DNA of 64,000 bases from Hyphomicrobium sp. (GTDB lineage Bacteria > Pseudomonadota > Alphaproteobacteria > Rhizobiales > Hyphomicrobiaceae). The notes below the pieces were generated by a model, which did not search any database, was not told the DNA's origin, and was given only the letters and a program-made list of their open reading frames with translations. Position 1 is the first letter of the stretch. Each line of letters starts with the position of its first letter. The stretch is taken from NCBI GenBank assembly GCA_030148425.1, contig JASBTM010000012.1:62001-126000 (forward strand), read 5' to 3'. A program made the translations under genes and the position numbers. Shown piece after piece: positions 1-8,573 of the stretch.

Positions 1-660
1 ATTCTGGCCGCGCACCGTAAGGCTGCCGAAAACGGCGTCGATACCTTCACGGACGATGCGAGCATTGCCGAGTGGGCAGGCCTCGACGTCGCGATCGTCG
101 AGGACTCGAATAGCAACATCAAGATTACGACGGCAGAGGATCTAGAAGTGGTCGACCGCCAGCTCTCTCTTACGCTCGAACCCCGCATCGGCAGCGGTTT
201 CGACGTGCATCGCTTCTGCGACGGCGATCATGTCTGGCTCGGCGGCATCAAAATTCCACACACGCACAAACTCGAAGGCCATTCCGACGCCGACGTGGTG
301 CTGCATGCTTTGACAGACGCGCTGCTTGGAGCCATCGGCGACGGCGATATCGGCCAGCACTTCCCCCCGTCCGATCCGAAGTGGAAGGGCGCGGCTTCCA
401 TTCTCTTTCTCGAAGATGCCGTGCGGCGCGTGCGCGAGCGCGGCGGCCGGATCGGCAACGTCGACATCACCGTGCTGGCGGAAGCGCCGCGGGTCGGGCC
501 GCACCGGGACGCTATGCAGGCATTGATTGGCGGCGCGCTCGGGCTTTCGGCCGATCGTGTCGGCATCAAAGCGACGACGACCGAGCAGATGGGTTTCACC
601 GGCCGCCGCGAAGGCATTGCCGCCATGGCGACAGCGATGGTGTTCATTCCAACGGAATAA
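1..660 (+). CDS. ispDF: Bifunctional IspD/IspF enzyme, 3' part
   Basis: This is the C-terminal part of the fused non-mevalonate isoprenoid enzyme. The frame is open from base 1, so the gene begins outside the window. The first ~50 codons, ending in [11 protein letters not shown], are the tail of the IspD cytidylyltransferase domain. The rest is a complete IspF (2-C-methyl-D-erythritol 2,4-cyclodiphosphate synthase) domain. GSGFDVHRF supplies the metal-binding Asp and His, [15 protein letters not shown] the third His, and [11 protein letters not shown] the C-terminal nucleotide-side motif. A GTG at 148 could be mistaken for a start, but homology clearly runs upstream of it. The fusion is typical of Alphaproteobacteria. 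The next gene starts 3 bases after the stop, so the two are probably co-transcribed. Confidence 0.95.
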   Translation: MLAAHRKAAENGVDTFTDDASIAEWAGLDVAIVEDSNSNIKITTAEDLEVVDRQLSLTLEPRIGSGFDVHRFCDGDHVWLGGIKIPHTHKLEGHSDADVVLHALTDALLGAIGDGDIGQHFPPSDPKWKGAASILFLEDAVRRVRERGGRIGNVDITVLAEAPRVGPHRDAMQALIGGALGLSADRVGIKATTTEQMGFTGRREGIAAMATAMVFIPTE

Positions 661-663
661 GCC

Positions 664-1284
664 ATGACCGACACGCCGGAGGAATCAAAGTCCGATATCG
701 CGTCAAACGCGGCGCTGCGCCTGACGGTGCGGAACGTGGCGGTCCTGAACCTTAGCTACTTCGGCATAGAGTTCGCGGTGGCGATGGCCATCGGCTCCGT
801 CGCGCTCTTTGCCGATAGCGTCGATTTTCTCGAAGACGGCGCGATCAACCTGTTGATCCTGGCGGGCCTTGGCTTCACAGCCGCGCGCCGCGCCAAACTC
901 GGAATGCTGCTGGCTGTCATCATTCTGGTTCCGGGTCTCGCAACGATTTGGACAGCCTGGCAGAATTTCTCGAGCGGGCTCGTACCCGAAGCCTTGCCCA
1001 TCACCGTGACGGGCGCTGGGGCGTTCGTCGTCAATTTCATATGCGCTTGGCTTCTTGCGCCATTCCGCCGTGCGGGCGGCAGCCTGACGCGCGCCGCTTT
1101 TCTTTCCGCTCGCAACGACGTCGCGGCCAATGTCGCAATCGTGATCGCGGGGCTGCTGACGAGTGCGACGCACTCACACTGGCCGGATCTCATCGTCGGC
1201 CTAGGCATTGCCGCGCTCAATGCCGGAGCGGCGCGGGAAGTCTATGAAGCCGCTCGCGAAGAGCACGCGAGCGCCCGCTCCTGA
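664..1284 (+). CDS. CDF-like cation transporter family membrane protein
   Basis: This 206-residue protein resembles the membrane domain of cation diffusion facilitators, which exchange divalent metals for protons at the inner membrane. Several hydrophobic segments are visible (about residues 25-45, 55-72, 80-98, 112-130, 150-168 and 172-188). ADSVDFLEDG near residue 53 sits where CDF proteins have their first metal-site motif. SARNDVAANV near residue 145 sits at the second, but the usual HxxxD is reduced to DxxxN. The C-terminal cytoplasmic domain of standard ~300-residue CDF proteins is missing. The metal is not predictable, and the altered second site may mean a changed or lost specificity. 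It follows ispDF by 3 bases. Confidence 0.7.
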   Translation: MTDTPEESKSDIASNAALRLTVRNVAVLNLSYFGIEFAVAMAIGSVALFADSVDFLEDGAINLLILAGLGFTAARRAKLGMLLAVIILVPGLATIWTAWQNFSSGLVPEALPITVTGAGAFVVNFICAWLLAPFRRAGGSLTRAAFLSARNDVAANVAIVIAGLLTSATHSHWPDLIVGLGIAALNAGAAREVYEAAREEHASARS

Positions 1285-1433
1285 TTCAAATCAGGTTGTA
1301 GTTGCCGTTGCGCCAACTCGACAGGACGAGATGCTGCTTTGCAACGCCTTTCTCCATTGACCCTCAAGGCAGAATCGCGGCATCAAATTGACACGTGGTT
1401 GTATTGCCACGATCCACTCGAGAGTGCTCATAC

Positions 1434-1438
1434 GGGAG
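1434..1438 (+). promoter_or_regulatory. Ribosome binding site deciding the marR-type start
   Basis: GGGAG lies 5 bases before the ATG at 1444. The reading frame is open further upstream to a TTG at 1339, but only the ATG has this signal. A TTGACA at 1388-1393 may be the -35 of its promoter, but no good -10 follows it at 17 bp. Confidence 0.6.
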
Positions 1439-1443
1439 CCGAC

Positions 1444-1929
1444 ATGAACATCATGCCCCAAAACCTTGATCGTAAGTCCGTCGACGCGGCCATCAGCACA
1501 ATTGCCGAGGCACAAGCCGAGATGTGCTTAGCGACCCGTGTGCGACAGCTCTCGCGTATCGTCACGAGAGTCTACGATGATGCCTTGCGCCCACTTGGCA
1601 TCACCGCAAGTCAATACACGCTGCTCGCCCAGCTCGCGTCTCGTGACGGTATCACCGCTGTCGAGATCGGACACGAACTCGACATCGAGAAGTCCACCTT
1701 GTCCCGCAACTTGAAGCGTCTGTTGGCCCTTGGCCATATCATCATGGATCCGCCCGCTGGTCGGCGGGGTCGCGGCTTGCACCTTACGCCCAAAGGCCAA
1801 GCCGTTCTGAAGGATGCCTATCCGATCTGGCAGAATGCCCAGCAGCGCACCGTCGGTGCTATGGGTACTGAGAGTCGCTCGGTGCTCGACAGTCTGCTTT
1901 CCCATGCTGAAGTTCTGGCAGCGGCCTAA
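1444..1929 (+). CDS. MarR-family winged-helix transcriptional regulator
   Basis: This 161-residue protein has the MarR layout: an N-terminal dimerisation helix, a winged helix at about residues 45-115 and a C-terminal helix. LRPLGITASQYTLLAQLA leads into the recognition helix in LDIEKSTLSRNLKRL, and the wing is DPPAGRRGRGLHLTPKG. MarR proteins are usually dimeric repressors released by small aromatic or oxidising ligands; nothing here identifies the ligand. The gene stands alone, followed by a strong terminator, so it most likely controls itself or distant targets. ATG 1444 is preferred over the in-frame TTG at 1339 because of the GGGAG signal. Confidence 0.9.
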   Translation: MNIMPQNLDRKSVDAAISTIAEAQAEMCLATRVRQLSRIVTRVYDDALRPLGITASQYTLLAQLASRDGITAVEIGHELDIEKSTLSRNLKRLLALGHIIMDPPAGRRGRGLHLTPKGQAVLKDAYPIWQNAQQRTVGAMGTESRSVLDSLLSHAEVLAAA

Positions 1930-1976
1930 TCAGCAAGGCCGTTTGCACATTCACCTCTCTCTAGCTAGCCTTCTCT

Positions 1977-2010
1977 GGGGCGCTTCGTCTGAAGCGCCCC
2001 AATTTTCATT
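1977..2010 (+). terminator. Rho-independent terminator after the MarR gene
   Basis: A perfect 10-bp stem (1977-1986 with 1991-2000, GGGGCGCTTC/GAAGCGCCCC) with a GTCT loop is followed by AATTTTCATTT. It separates the MarR gene from pncC. Confidence 0.85.
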
Positions 2011-2034
2011 TCGGGCAAGCCTAAGAGGTCTCCA

Positions 2035-2526
2035 GTGTTCCCGACCGACGTTCTCGACGATGCAAAGCGCCTGATCGATAGCCTTCGGGCCAAGAACCGG
2101 ACGCTGACGGCTGCGGAAAGCTGCACGGGCGGTCTGGTGGCCGCTGCCATCACGGCGGTGCCTGGTTCGTCGGATGTTTTTTTCGGCGGGTTCGTCACCT
2201 ATTCGAACGACGCCAAAGCTCAAATGATTGGCGTCGATCCCGGCCTCATCACGCACCATGGCGCCGTCAGCGAGGCGGTCGCGCATGCCATGGCCGATGG
2301 CGCGCTCCGGACGACAGGCGCAGACCTTGCCGTTTCGATCACGGGCATAGCTGGCCCCGGTGGAGGAAGCCCGGAGAAGCCCGTCGGACTGGTTTACATC
2401 GGGATCGCGTCAGTATTTGATGCCCCGACTGTCGAGCGGCACATGTTCGGAGAGGCCGGTCGCCATGAAGTACGCTTAGCCAGCCTCCGGGCGGCATTGA
2501 GACTGCTCGGAGAGGCGGCCAAATGA
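2035..2526 (+). CDS. pncC: CinA C-terminal domain protein, nicotinamide-nucleotide amidohydrolase
   Basis: This is a 163-residue stand-alone CinA C-terminal domain. The PncC activity deamidates NMN to nicotinate mononucleotide for NAD recycling. Family motifs are clear: TAAESCTGGLVAAAITAVPGSS near residue 21, GGFVTYSNDAK, GAVSEAVA, and SITGIAGPGGG near residue 103. The start is GTG 2035, preceded by AAGAGG at 2023-2028. The MoCF-like N-terminal domain of full CinA is absent, as in E. coli PncC. Its stop overlaps the start of the next gene in ATGA, so translation is probably coupled. Confidence 0.92.
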   Translation: MFPTDVLDDAKRLIDSLRAKNRTLTAAESCTGGLVAAAITAVPGSSDVFFGGFVTYSNDAKAQMIGVDPGLITHHGAVSEAVAHAMADGALRTTGADLAVSITGIAGPGGGSPEKPVGLVYIGIASVFDAPTVERHMFGEAGRHEVRLASLRAALRLLGEAAK

Positions 2527-3374
2527 GCGAATGCGCGAGCCTACCCGCTTTTTCTATCAGCAAGGTTTCGTTCGCTCTTTTGTTGTTCGCCGCCGCACTC
2601 GCGGTACCCGCCGCCTCTGCCGATCTGACGGCGCGAGACGTTTCCATTCTTCTTTTCCACGCCGCCCCAGGAAGTCATCCCACACTAAGCTATCGCAATT
2701 TGGCGCGCCTCGATCTGGCGGGACTGGATTTCAAGAAAGCCGACCTCCGGCAAACCAACCTCTTCGGCTCGGATCTCACAGGGGCCGATCTATCGGGTGC
2801 CGACCTCAAGGGCGCGCAGCTCGATCGCGTAACGCTCATCGCCGCCAAGCTCGACGGCGCGAACCTTGACGATGCATCGATGATGCGGCCCGCCACGACG
2901 TCCGCGCTTACGCCAGTGCCGCAGGAAGCCCCGAGTTTGAAGGGCGCATCGCTGAAACGCGTGAAATTCTTCGGCGATTTCACCGGTTCGGATTTTTCCG
3001 GCGCTGACCTAACGGATTCCGTCTGCTCACCGATGAACCGGACCGGCTTCATCGAACATATCTGGCGCACGACATTTGCCGGCGCCAATCTCTCCGGTGC
3101 GATCCTGACCCGCGCCGACATGGCACGCGCGCAATTGAGCTTCGCGGTGCTGAAGGGGGCCATCATGCGCGCGACGATGCTGCGCGAGGCCGATCTTTCC
3201 GGAGCGGATCTCAGCGGGGCGGATCTCACAGGCGCAGACTTGTCAGGCGCCGATCTCACGGACGCCGACGTTTCTGGCGCCAATCTGACAGGAACACTGC
3301 TCTCCGGGGCCAAGGGGCTCGAGTCCCTCAAAGGGCTATCGCTCTCCCGGAACTCCGACAAGATCATTCGCTAG
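2523..3374 (+). CDS. Exported pentapeptide-repeat protein
   Basis: This 283-residue protein has an N-terminal signal peptide (hydrophobic stretch at about residues 15-33 ending in ASA). Two blocks of pentapeptide repeats of the A(D/N)LxG type follow, at about residues 60-120 and 170-270. The second is very regular (ADLSGADLSGADLTGADLSG). Such repeats fold as a right-handed quadrilateral beta helix. The middle (about 120-165) is less regular and carries the only mature-part Cys in SVCSPMN. It overlaps pncC by 4 bases. No function can be assigned; the signal peptide argues against a gyrase-protecting Qnr-like role. Confidence 0.85.
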   Translation: MSECASLPAFSISKVSFALLLFAAALAVPAASADLTARDVSILLFHAAPGSHPTLSYRNLARLDLAGLDFKKADLRQTNLFGSDLTGADLSGADLKGAQLDRVTLIAAKLDGANLDDASMMRPATTSALTPVPQEAPSLKGASLKRVKFFGDFTGSDFSGADLTDSVCSPMNRTGFIEHIWRTTFAGANLSGAILTRADMARAQLSFAVLKGAIMRATMLREADLSGADLSGADLTGADLSGADLTDADVSGANLTGTLLSGAKGLESLKGLSLSRNSDKIIR

Positions 3375-3375
3375 G

Positions 3376-3747
3376 CTATCGTCCCGCGATCAGCGACGCG
3401 GCGAGAAAACTCGACAGTAGGATCGCGAGGACTATGCCGCCCCAGTACGCGCAAAACGTCAGCGTAGCCGCCGTCCATGTCCTGCTCTGGAATAGATAGA
3501 TCGCCGTGCCGATGGGCACGAAAATGATCGTCGCGACCGCGCTCAAATGGCTGCGGGTAATACCGCGCTCCTTGGCGTCGGCCAGCTGCCACTGCCACGA
3601 CAGCACGATGATACCCACGAGCTGAATGAAGTCGTTCGCGGTGAAATTCGAAGGAACGCCTTTCGGCCAGATATAAGAATCTATGAGAACGCCGGCCGAA
3701 ATGAACAGAACAAGCAGGACGTATATAGCGCGCGAGTTCAATTGCAT
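3376..3747 (-). CDS. Hypothetical membrane protein
   Basis: This 123-residue protein has about four hydrophobic segments (residues 6-24, 38-52, 68-86, 95-118). It ends 2 bases from the convergent pentapeptide gene. The ATG at 3747 follows GCGAGGA at a good distance and is preferred over an in-frame GTG at 3765. I do not recognise a family. It could be a small transporter-like or regulatory membrane protein, but nothing shows which. Confidence 0.7.
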   Translation of the reverse strand: MQLNSRAIYVLLVLFISAGVLIDSYIWPKGVPSNFTANDFIQLVGIIVLSWQWQLADAKERGITRSHLSAVATIIFVPIGTAIYLFQSRTWTAATLTFCAYWGGIVLAILLSSFLAASLIAGR

Positions 3748-3779
3748 TGGATGTCCTCGCCGCACGGGCTCGAAATGCC

Positions 3780-4253
3780 CTATACCCCCGGCGCAGTTGT
3801 GGGTTCGGCTGCTCCGTAAATTTTCGCGGCCCGATCTTCGAATGCCTGCGTGAAGCGGCGAAACGCCTGATCGAACATCGAGCCCATCAGCACGCCGAGC
3901 AGCTTCGAGCGGAACTCGTAGTCGATATAGAAATCGGCGACGGACCCCGTCGCGTCGTCGGTAAATTGCCAGCGATTGTCCAGACGCTTGAACGGGCCGT
4001 CGAGATAGCTGACGTCGATGCGGCGCTGCGAAGGATCGGTCACGACGCGAGTCGTGAAACTCTCTGCGATCGTTTTGTAGCCGACGCTCATACGTGCGGT
4101 CAGCTCCTCTCCCCCGCCCTGCGGACGGCGCGAGAGCACGACGAGACCGGTGCAGAGCGGCAGAAACTCGGGATATTTTTCGACGTCAGCGACGAGCGCA
4201 TACATTTGCTCGGCGGTGAAGCGGACGTGGCGCTGGGTGGAGAAAGACGGCAT
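3780..4253 (-). CDS. COQ10/RatA-family ubiquinone-binding START-domain protein
   Basis: This 157-residue protein is a single polyketide-cyclase/START domain of the COQ10-RatA type. The N-terminal ADVEKYPEFLPLC (about residues 22-34), the central SYLDGPFKRLDNRWQF and the C-terminal FDQAFRRFTQAFEDRA are family landmarks. Homologues bind ubiquinone and help electron transfer in the respiratory chain. RatA in E. coli was also reported to block ribosome subunit joining, but no toxin partner is next to it here. In Alphaproteobacteria the COQ10 role is the more likely one. It is the last of a run of small minus-strand envelope or membrane genes. Confidence 0.9.
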   Translation of the reverse strand: MPSFSTQRHVRFTAEQMYALVADVEKYPEFLPLCTGLVVLSRRPQGGGEELTARMSVGYKTIAESFTTRVVTDPSQRRIDVSYLDGPFKRLDNRWQFTDDATGSVADFYIDYEFRSKLLGVLMGSMFDQAFRRFTQAFEDRAAKIYGAAEPTTAPGV

Positions 4254-4333
4254 GGCGGGGACTTATGCCACAGCCTTCTGGCGGGCGAAATGCGCATCGC
4301 AGCGCGGTCTGGAGGACGGCCGGCGGCTCGCCA

Positions 4334-4588
4334 TCAGGCGATCAAGCGCGCCAGCAGCACGACGATAACGGCGCCGATCGCAGCCGTGACGACCTCCGAG
4401 ACAAGGGCGTTCCCAATCCCGAGATTGATGCCCAGCGCCTTGAAGAGATAGCCGCCGACAAACGCACCGATGATGCCGGTAATCAGGTAGCGGATCAGTC
4501 CGTCTCCGCCGACGACCAGCGACGCTAGGAAACCGGCGACGATACCGATCAGCGCGAACACGACCAGGTCGCGGGTTTGGCTATCCAT
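4334..4588 (-). CDS. GlsB/YeaQ/YmgE-family stress-response membrane protein
   Basis: This 84-residue protein has three hydrophobic helices separated by glycine-rich turns ([16 protein letters not shown], then LITGIIGAFVGGYLF, then VVTAAIGAVIVVLLARLI). This is the standard pattern of the transglycosylase-associated/YeaQ family of small inner-membrane proteins often induced by stress. The family's biochemical role is not established. Confidence 0.88.
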   Translation of the reverse strand: MDSQTRDLVVFALIGIVAGFLASLVVGGDGLIRYLITGIIGAFVGGYLFKALGINLGIGNALVSEVVTAAIGAVIVVLLARLIA

Positions 4589-4666
4589 CTGGCTCTCCGA
4601 TGTTAGGAATGGTCCAGGACTTCAGCCGATCTCGCAAGGTCAGCCGGAACGGAACCGCGCGCCGGT

Positions 4667-4963
4667 TTAGACGTGGCAGCGCGCGCCCAAATATTGATTG
4701 AGCAGGTCATTATACTTGTCAACGTCAGCGCGTTGCCCCGCGGAGAACTTGCCGCCGTTGCTGGCGCGTTCCACCTGCGCAGGCACGCCCTTCGAATCGA
4801 GGCGGTTCAGCTCGTTGCGAATTGAGCCGCAGGATTCCCCGGCCGGTAGCGGTCTTGCGCCCGGATCGCCATTGCCACCTGACGCGCCACCGCATCCCTG
4901 CAGCGCGCCCGTGAGGACGGCAACCACAACAACCGCTCGACAACCCCGCATGATTTGTCTCAC
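4667..4963 (-). CDS. Small lipoprotein, paralogue of the next gene
   Basis: This protein of up to 98 residues has a short hydrophobic N-terminus and a lipobox LQGC (Cys24), so it should be lipidated in the envelope. The mature part has two Cys, at 45 and 96, 51 residues apart, with CGSIRNELNRLDSKG and a terminal YLGARC between them. The same pattern occurs in the lipoprotein at 5173-5547, so the two appear to be tandem duplicates. An alternative start is Met5. No known family was recognised. Confidence 0.7.
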   Translation of the reverse strand: MRQIMRGCRAVVVVAVLTGALQGCGGASGGNGDPGARPLPAGESCGSIRNELNRLDSKGVPAQVERASNGGKFSAGQRADVDKYNDLLNQYLGARCHV

Positions 4964-5172
4964 TTGCTTGAAAAGATAGGCCCGCTCAGGAGATTACTCT
5001 CAGTCAAAGGTCGGAGAGATCACAGCCTCGCCCCCTTCGCAATCCCCCATGGCGTTCCTGTGGCAACGCAACAGCACTCACGATTTTCAAAACATTCGGC
5101 CCCCGGATTTTTTGGCCGAGGGCTGGAAGGCGTTCAAATACGCTCCCTACGCGGCTGCCGCTGCTCTCGTTC

Positions 5173-5547
5173 TCAATTCGCCGCCGTCGCTGCAGGCTGC
5201 TGTGCTGCCGGCTGCGACGCGACTTGGTTGGATCCCACCGGTCCGCAACGTGTCTGGAACTGCGCGTAGGCTTTATTCAGCTCAGCCTGCTTTTGCAGCG
5301 CCGTCCGCTTGATCGAAACTTTGCTGGTCTTGCCTTCCGATGCCTGCTCGAGCTTCTCAATCGTGCCGTCCGACTTCAAAGCGTTGATCTGGCTTGCGAG
5401 CGATGCGCACACCGGATCAGGCTTCGCACTCGCCGTTTGCGGCGAGATCGACGCAGTCGAGAGATCGAAGCCCGAATTCGCGCATCCACACATCAGGGCC
5501 GTCGCGACGACGGCCAAACTTGCCTTGCCTAGAGAACCTAATGTCAT
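5173..5547 (-). CDS. Small lipoprotein, paralogue of the downstream gene
   Basis: This 124-residue protein has a lipobox around LMCGC (Cys22). The start at ATG 5547 follows GGGGGA; an open frame continues upstream to 5583, but the signal sequence fits the later start. The mature domain runs from Cys47 (CASLASQINALKSDG) to Cys101 (FQTRC), 54 residues, matching the two-Cys domain of the neighbouring lipoprotein. A low-complexity Gln/Pro/Ala tail follows. A disulfide between the two Cys is plausible in the periplasm. Function unknown. Confidence 0.72.
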   Translation of the reverse strand: MTLGSLGKASLAVVATALMCGCANSGFDLSTASISPQTASAKPDPVCASLASQINALKSDGTIEKLEQASEGKTSKVSIKRTALQKQAELNKAYAQFQTRCGPVGSNQVASQPAAQQPAATAAN

Positions 5548-5739
5548 CGCCCATCCCCCACGAGTTGCTTGCCCGCAACTCAACGCGCACGAACATTGTG
5601 CTTAGCGATGGAGGTGCAAGCCGCGCAAGCGGGCGAGGCCTAGTCATCCCCGGGCGATAGAGGGCGGCATTATCCGAAAGTGTGGGCACCCTGCGAAGTG
5701 GTGCAATCCCGCAACAAGCAAACGAGGATGTGACGGCGC

Positions 5740-6069
5740 TCAGTGCGTCACGCGCTTGCTCATCTTGCCGTTGGCCTGCAACTCACTTTTCGGGAACGAT
5801 GCGTCGAAGCCTTTCCGCAGGGCCTCGATCGAGTGTCCCTCGCCGAGCTCGCCGCTCAACGCAGCAGCGCGGGCAATGTGATGCCCGATCTGGGCGAGAA
5901 CGCGCCCCCACTCTTCGAGCTGCGGTCCAAATGCTTCGCCATTCAGCGTCACGGCCAACGCGCCATCGGCCACCCACGCCCTGATGAGCTCGACAGCCTG
6001 CTCGGCCTCCGGCACACCGTCGGGAACGTCGAGTTCAAGGAGCGGCTCGGTTTCGTAATGGTCAGACAT
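5740..6069 (-). CDS. DUF5076-family protein
   Basis: This 109-residue soluble protein matches, from memory, the DUF5076 family common in Hyphomicrobiales. ELIRAWVADGALAVTLNGEAFG and WGRVLAQIGHHIARA are the conserved core. Homologues have no known role. It has no signal peptide or metal motif. A short AT-rich leader separates it from the divergent-looking gap before the FtsB-like gene. Confidence 0.75.
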   Translation of the reverse strand: MSDHYETEPLLELDVPDGVPEAEQAVELIRAWVADGALAVTLNGEAFGPQLEEWGRVLAQIGHHIARAAALSGELGEGHSIEALRKGFDASFPKSELQANGKMSKRVTH

Positions 6070-6194
6070 CGCCGGCAGGCTCCTTCACTTAACAAACGCA
6101 GCACCAAGCAAACATAACCACGTTTGCAGGCGCAAGTTTCATGACGCACGACGCCTGCCAGCGCGATCTTGCAGTCTACAGTCAACTACGGTCT

Positions 6195-6524
6195 TTATCG
6201 GGCGACAACTATTTTGTCGTCGGGGCGCACGTATCCGAGGACATCACGCGCTGTTTCTTCAACGATATCGGCGTTGGGAATTTCGGGCGAAAGAAGCGCC
6301 ACGTCGTGGCGGAGCTTCGTCCTTACGGTCTCGAGGCCTTTGATTTCGAAGTCGAGCAGTGCGGAACGTTCCTGCAACTCGCTCCGCGCATCGAGCCCGT
6401 GACGGCCATATCGGATGTGATAGCTGAAATAGGCCGTCAGGCTCAGGCAGGCGAGCGTCACCGACAGCTGCTTTAAAAGCCACATGGCTCCGCGTCGGCG
6501 GTCGGGCGATCTCGCGTACTGCAC
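6195..6524 (-). CDS. FtsB/DivIC-family septum formation initiator
   Basis: This protein of about 109 residues has a basic N-terminus (SPDRRRG), one membrane helix (about residues 20-38) and a coiled coil (about 45-75). It then has the short conserved region DVALLSPEIPNADIVEETARDVLGYVRPDDKIV typical of FtsB-like divisome proteins. FtsB bridges FtsQ and FtsL in the periplasm during cell division. In many alphaproteobacteria this gene lies between eno and pdhA; those are not present here. The annotated start is GTG 6524, which keeps the basic leader; ATG 6485 preceded by GGAG is the alternative. Confidence 0.85.
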   Translation of the reverse strand: MQYARSPDRRRGAMWLLKQLSVTLACLSLTAYFSYHIRYGRHGLDARSELQERSALLDFEIKGLETVRTKLRHDVALLSPEIPNADIVEETARDVLGYVRPDDKIVVAR

Positions 6525-6630
6525 GCGCTTTCGTATCCTGCAAATGAAGGCTTAGGCAGGATATAGAAGACTGCGCCTTAAAGCAGGGTAAACCGCGCGC
6601 GGCCCGCGGGCCTAGCCGAGGCGCAAAGGG

Positions 6631-6990
6631 TCAAAAGCGATGCTTGACCGAACCGTGGATGGTCAGATCCCGCTGATCTTCGAGATCTTGCGGACCGGTA
6701 AAGCCGGGCGCCACCTTGTTCGTGTCCTCGGCCGCGCCGTACAGCAGATCCAGGCCGAAATCCATTTTCGGAAGGGTTCCGATCTTGCCGAGGCCAGGAA
6801 TACGGATCTCAGTTCCAGAGTCGGCCTTCGCGGGAGCGGCGTCCTCCCGCTCTTGCGCCTTCGGGGCATCAGGCACGGCTATGCCACCGGGAATCGCGCC
6901 CCGCTGCTCCTCCATGGCGATAACAGCGGTGCCCCGCTCAACGGCGATCAACGCCGCCAGCATTAAAAGCACCAATCCTAGCCGTCTCAC
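6631..6990 (-). CDS. Hypothetical exported protein
   Basis: This protein of about 119 residues has a signal-peptide-like start (RRLGLVLLMLAALIAVERG) and a proline/alanine-rich middle. The C-terminal GLGKIGTLPKMDFGLDLLYG...DLTIHGSVKHRF ends in Phe, as outer-membrane beta strands often do. GTG 6990, preceded by GGCGGGG, is chosen; ATG 7023 is the alternative. It resembles small exported proteins seen in Hyphomicrobiales, but I cannot name a family. The C-terminal Phe hints at outer-membrane association; this is inference only. Confidence 0.6.
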   Translation of the reverse strand: MRRLGLVLLMLAALIAVERGTAVIAMEEQRGAIPGGIAVPDAPKAQEREDAAPAKADSGTEIRIPGLGKIGTLPKMDFGLDLLYGAAEDTNKVAPGFTGPQDLEDQRDLTIHGSVKHRF

Positions 6991-7185
6991 GAATACCCCG
7001 CCATGCTTTGGAAGCACGCACATAAGTCAGTGTTGCGCGGTAGATAGCAGAAACTCAATGGCAATATCCCAGGGTTGTTGGGGGCCAGCTCGTTTCTCTG
7101 TGGCGCTGTTGTAAGGTCGCCATATCGCCCGTGCGCCACAGGCCGAGCTTAAACTCCCTGGATATTTAAGCATTCTCGCGAGAAC

Positions 7186-7212
7186 AAAAAGGGGCCGCCC
7201 AAAGGCGGCCCC
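7186..7212 (-). terminator. Rho-independent terminator of the porin gene
   Basis: Read on the minus strand, GGGGCCGCC (7212-7204) pairs with GGCGGCCCC (7199-7191) across a 4-base loop, then five T follow. It lies 30 bases after the porin stop codon. Confidence 0.85.
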
Positions 7213-7241
7213 AGACATCTGTCGCAAACGGGAGAGAGCGA

Positions 7242-8573
7242 TCAGAATCTCATGAGTGCGCCAGCGATGACCGAGTCGAAGGCATCGAGGCTGGTCGAGA
7301 CACCTGCCGTGTTCGCGATATCGCCGTCTGCGTGACGATACTGGATGTAGAGATCCATAGCGGCCGGTTCGATGTTCTGGATCACGCCTGCACCGATGAA
7401 GTTCAGGTCGGTAGAGCCGAGCGTACCGTTACCGGCGCCGACGTTCGCGATGTTAACGCCGTTCTTGCTGCCGCCATCATCATGACGGTATTCGCCGAAA
7501 ATGGTCGTCTTGCCGAGCGGAATGAACTTCTGCTCGATACCGCCCTGGATGAAGTACATGCTGCTCGTAGCTTCGGTTCCCGGTGCACCGAGGTCAGCTA
7601 CGCGCTGGTCGCGGTTCTGACCGTAGCCGCCGTAGACGAAGAGGCCAGTCGGAACGTGCATGATGGTTGCAGCGGCGCCGAACAACTGGCAATCCGTCGG
7701 CGCAGTCTTCGTCGAGCAGCCGATGTTTTCATCGGAGTTCTCGCCGTAACCGACTTTAGCAAGCACTTTGAAGTCGCCCCAGTTGTTGGCGTAGTTCAAA
7801 GACATGCCCCAATCGTCGTCCTCACCCCAAGAAGCGGTGACCGTGAAGCCAGCGAAGGTCGGCGAGTCATAGCGAACGACGTTACGACGGCCATCCTGGC
7901 CGACGGTGCCGTTGTCGATGCCCTGCATGATGGCGTTGGAGCCAGCCCAGGTCAGACCGCCGATGAATGCGCCGTTATGACGGAGGCCGAAGTTGCCCTG
8001 ATAAACGGCAGCTGCCTGCGCGTCAGAGAAGTTACGCGTGTTCGTGCCATCGGCATCGTCGAGCAAGTGGTACAGCGCCGTGCCGTCCTGACCGACAGTG
8101 ACCTTACCGAAGTCTTTGCTCTTGATGAACCAGCTGCTCTTACGAACGGTGACGGCGTTGTTGCCCGTACCATCCGGGTTGCTCTGGTTCCAGCCCGTGG
8201 AGCCCGAAGAGTTGGCGCCGAGGATGCCCAGCTCCAAGGTATAACCAGCCGACCAGTTCGGAGCGATCTGAGCTTCGCCAACGAAGCGGACGCGGCTCTG
8301 CTCGAGCTTGTTGGTGCCGACGTAGGCGTTGCTTTCGGTGCCGTCGTCCCACCACATGACAGATTCGTTGACCCAGCCCGAAACCGTGAGCGAAACCTTG
8401 CGGTTACCCTTGCGGGCGGTCGTCGCTTCCAGCTCCGCTACGCGCTCTTCCAGATCCGCGCAGCAGTCGCCGCCCAGATCGGCAGCTGCAGCAGGCGTGT
8501 AGCTCGCGGCGGCAAGCCCGAAAGCCGCCAGCAGCGCCCAACGGCTGCTCGATAGTGTGAAAACCGATTTCAT
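7242..8573 (-). CDS. Outer-membrane porin of the alphaproteobacterial porin family
   Basis: This 443-residue protein has a signal peptide ending PAAAA. A short coiled segment DCCADLEERVAELE carries a Cys pair, and the conserved NRKVSLTVSGWVNESVMWWDDG opens the beta barrel. Many alternating aromatic/polar strands follow, and the protein ends in Phe (GALMRF), the usual outer-membrane insertion signal. Family members are trimeric general-diffusion porins. The start follows GAGGGG. It is a single-gene unit with its own terminator and a long upstream region, consistent with a highly expressed porin. The selectivity-loop residues cannot be judged by eye. Confidence 0.93.
   Translation of the reverse strand: MKSVFTLSSSRWALLAAFGLAAASYTPAAAADLGGDCCADLEERVAELEATTARKGNRKVSLTVSGWVNESVMWWDDGTESNAYVGTNKLEQSRVRFVGEAQIAPNWSAGYTLELGILGANSSGSTGWNQSNPDGTGNNAVTVRKSSWFIKSKDFGKVTVGQDGTALYHLLDDADGTNTRNFSDAQAAAVYQGNFGLRHNGAFIGGLTWAGSNAIMQGIDNGTVGQDGRRNVVRYDSPTFAGFTVTASWGEDDDWGMSLNYANNWGDFKVLAKVGYGENSDENIGCSTKTAPTDCQLFGAAATIMHVPTGLFVYGGYGQNRDQRVADLGAPGTEATSSMYFIQGGIEQKFIPLGKTTIFGEYRHDDGGSKNGVNIANVGAGNGTLGSTDLNFIGAGVIQNIEPAAMDLYIQYRHADGDIANTAGVSTSLDAFDSVIAGALMRF

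Noticed and set aside
7332-8555. 407-codon plus-strand frame opposite the porin
   Set aside because: Antisense to a porin with clear signal peptide and C-terminal Phe; no start signal of its own.
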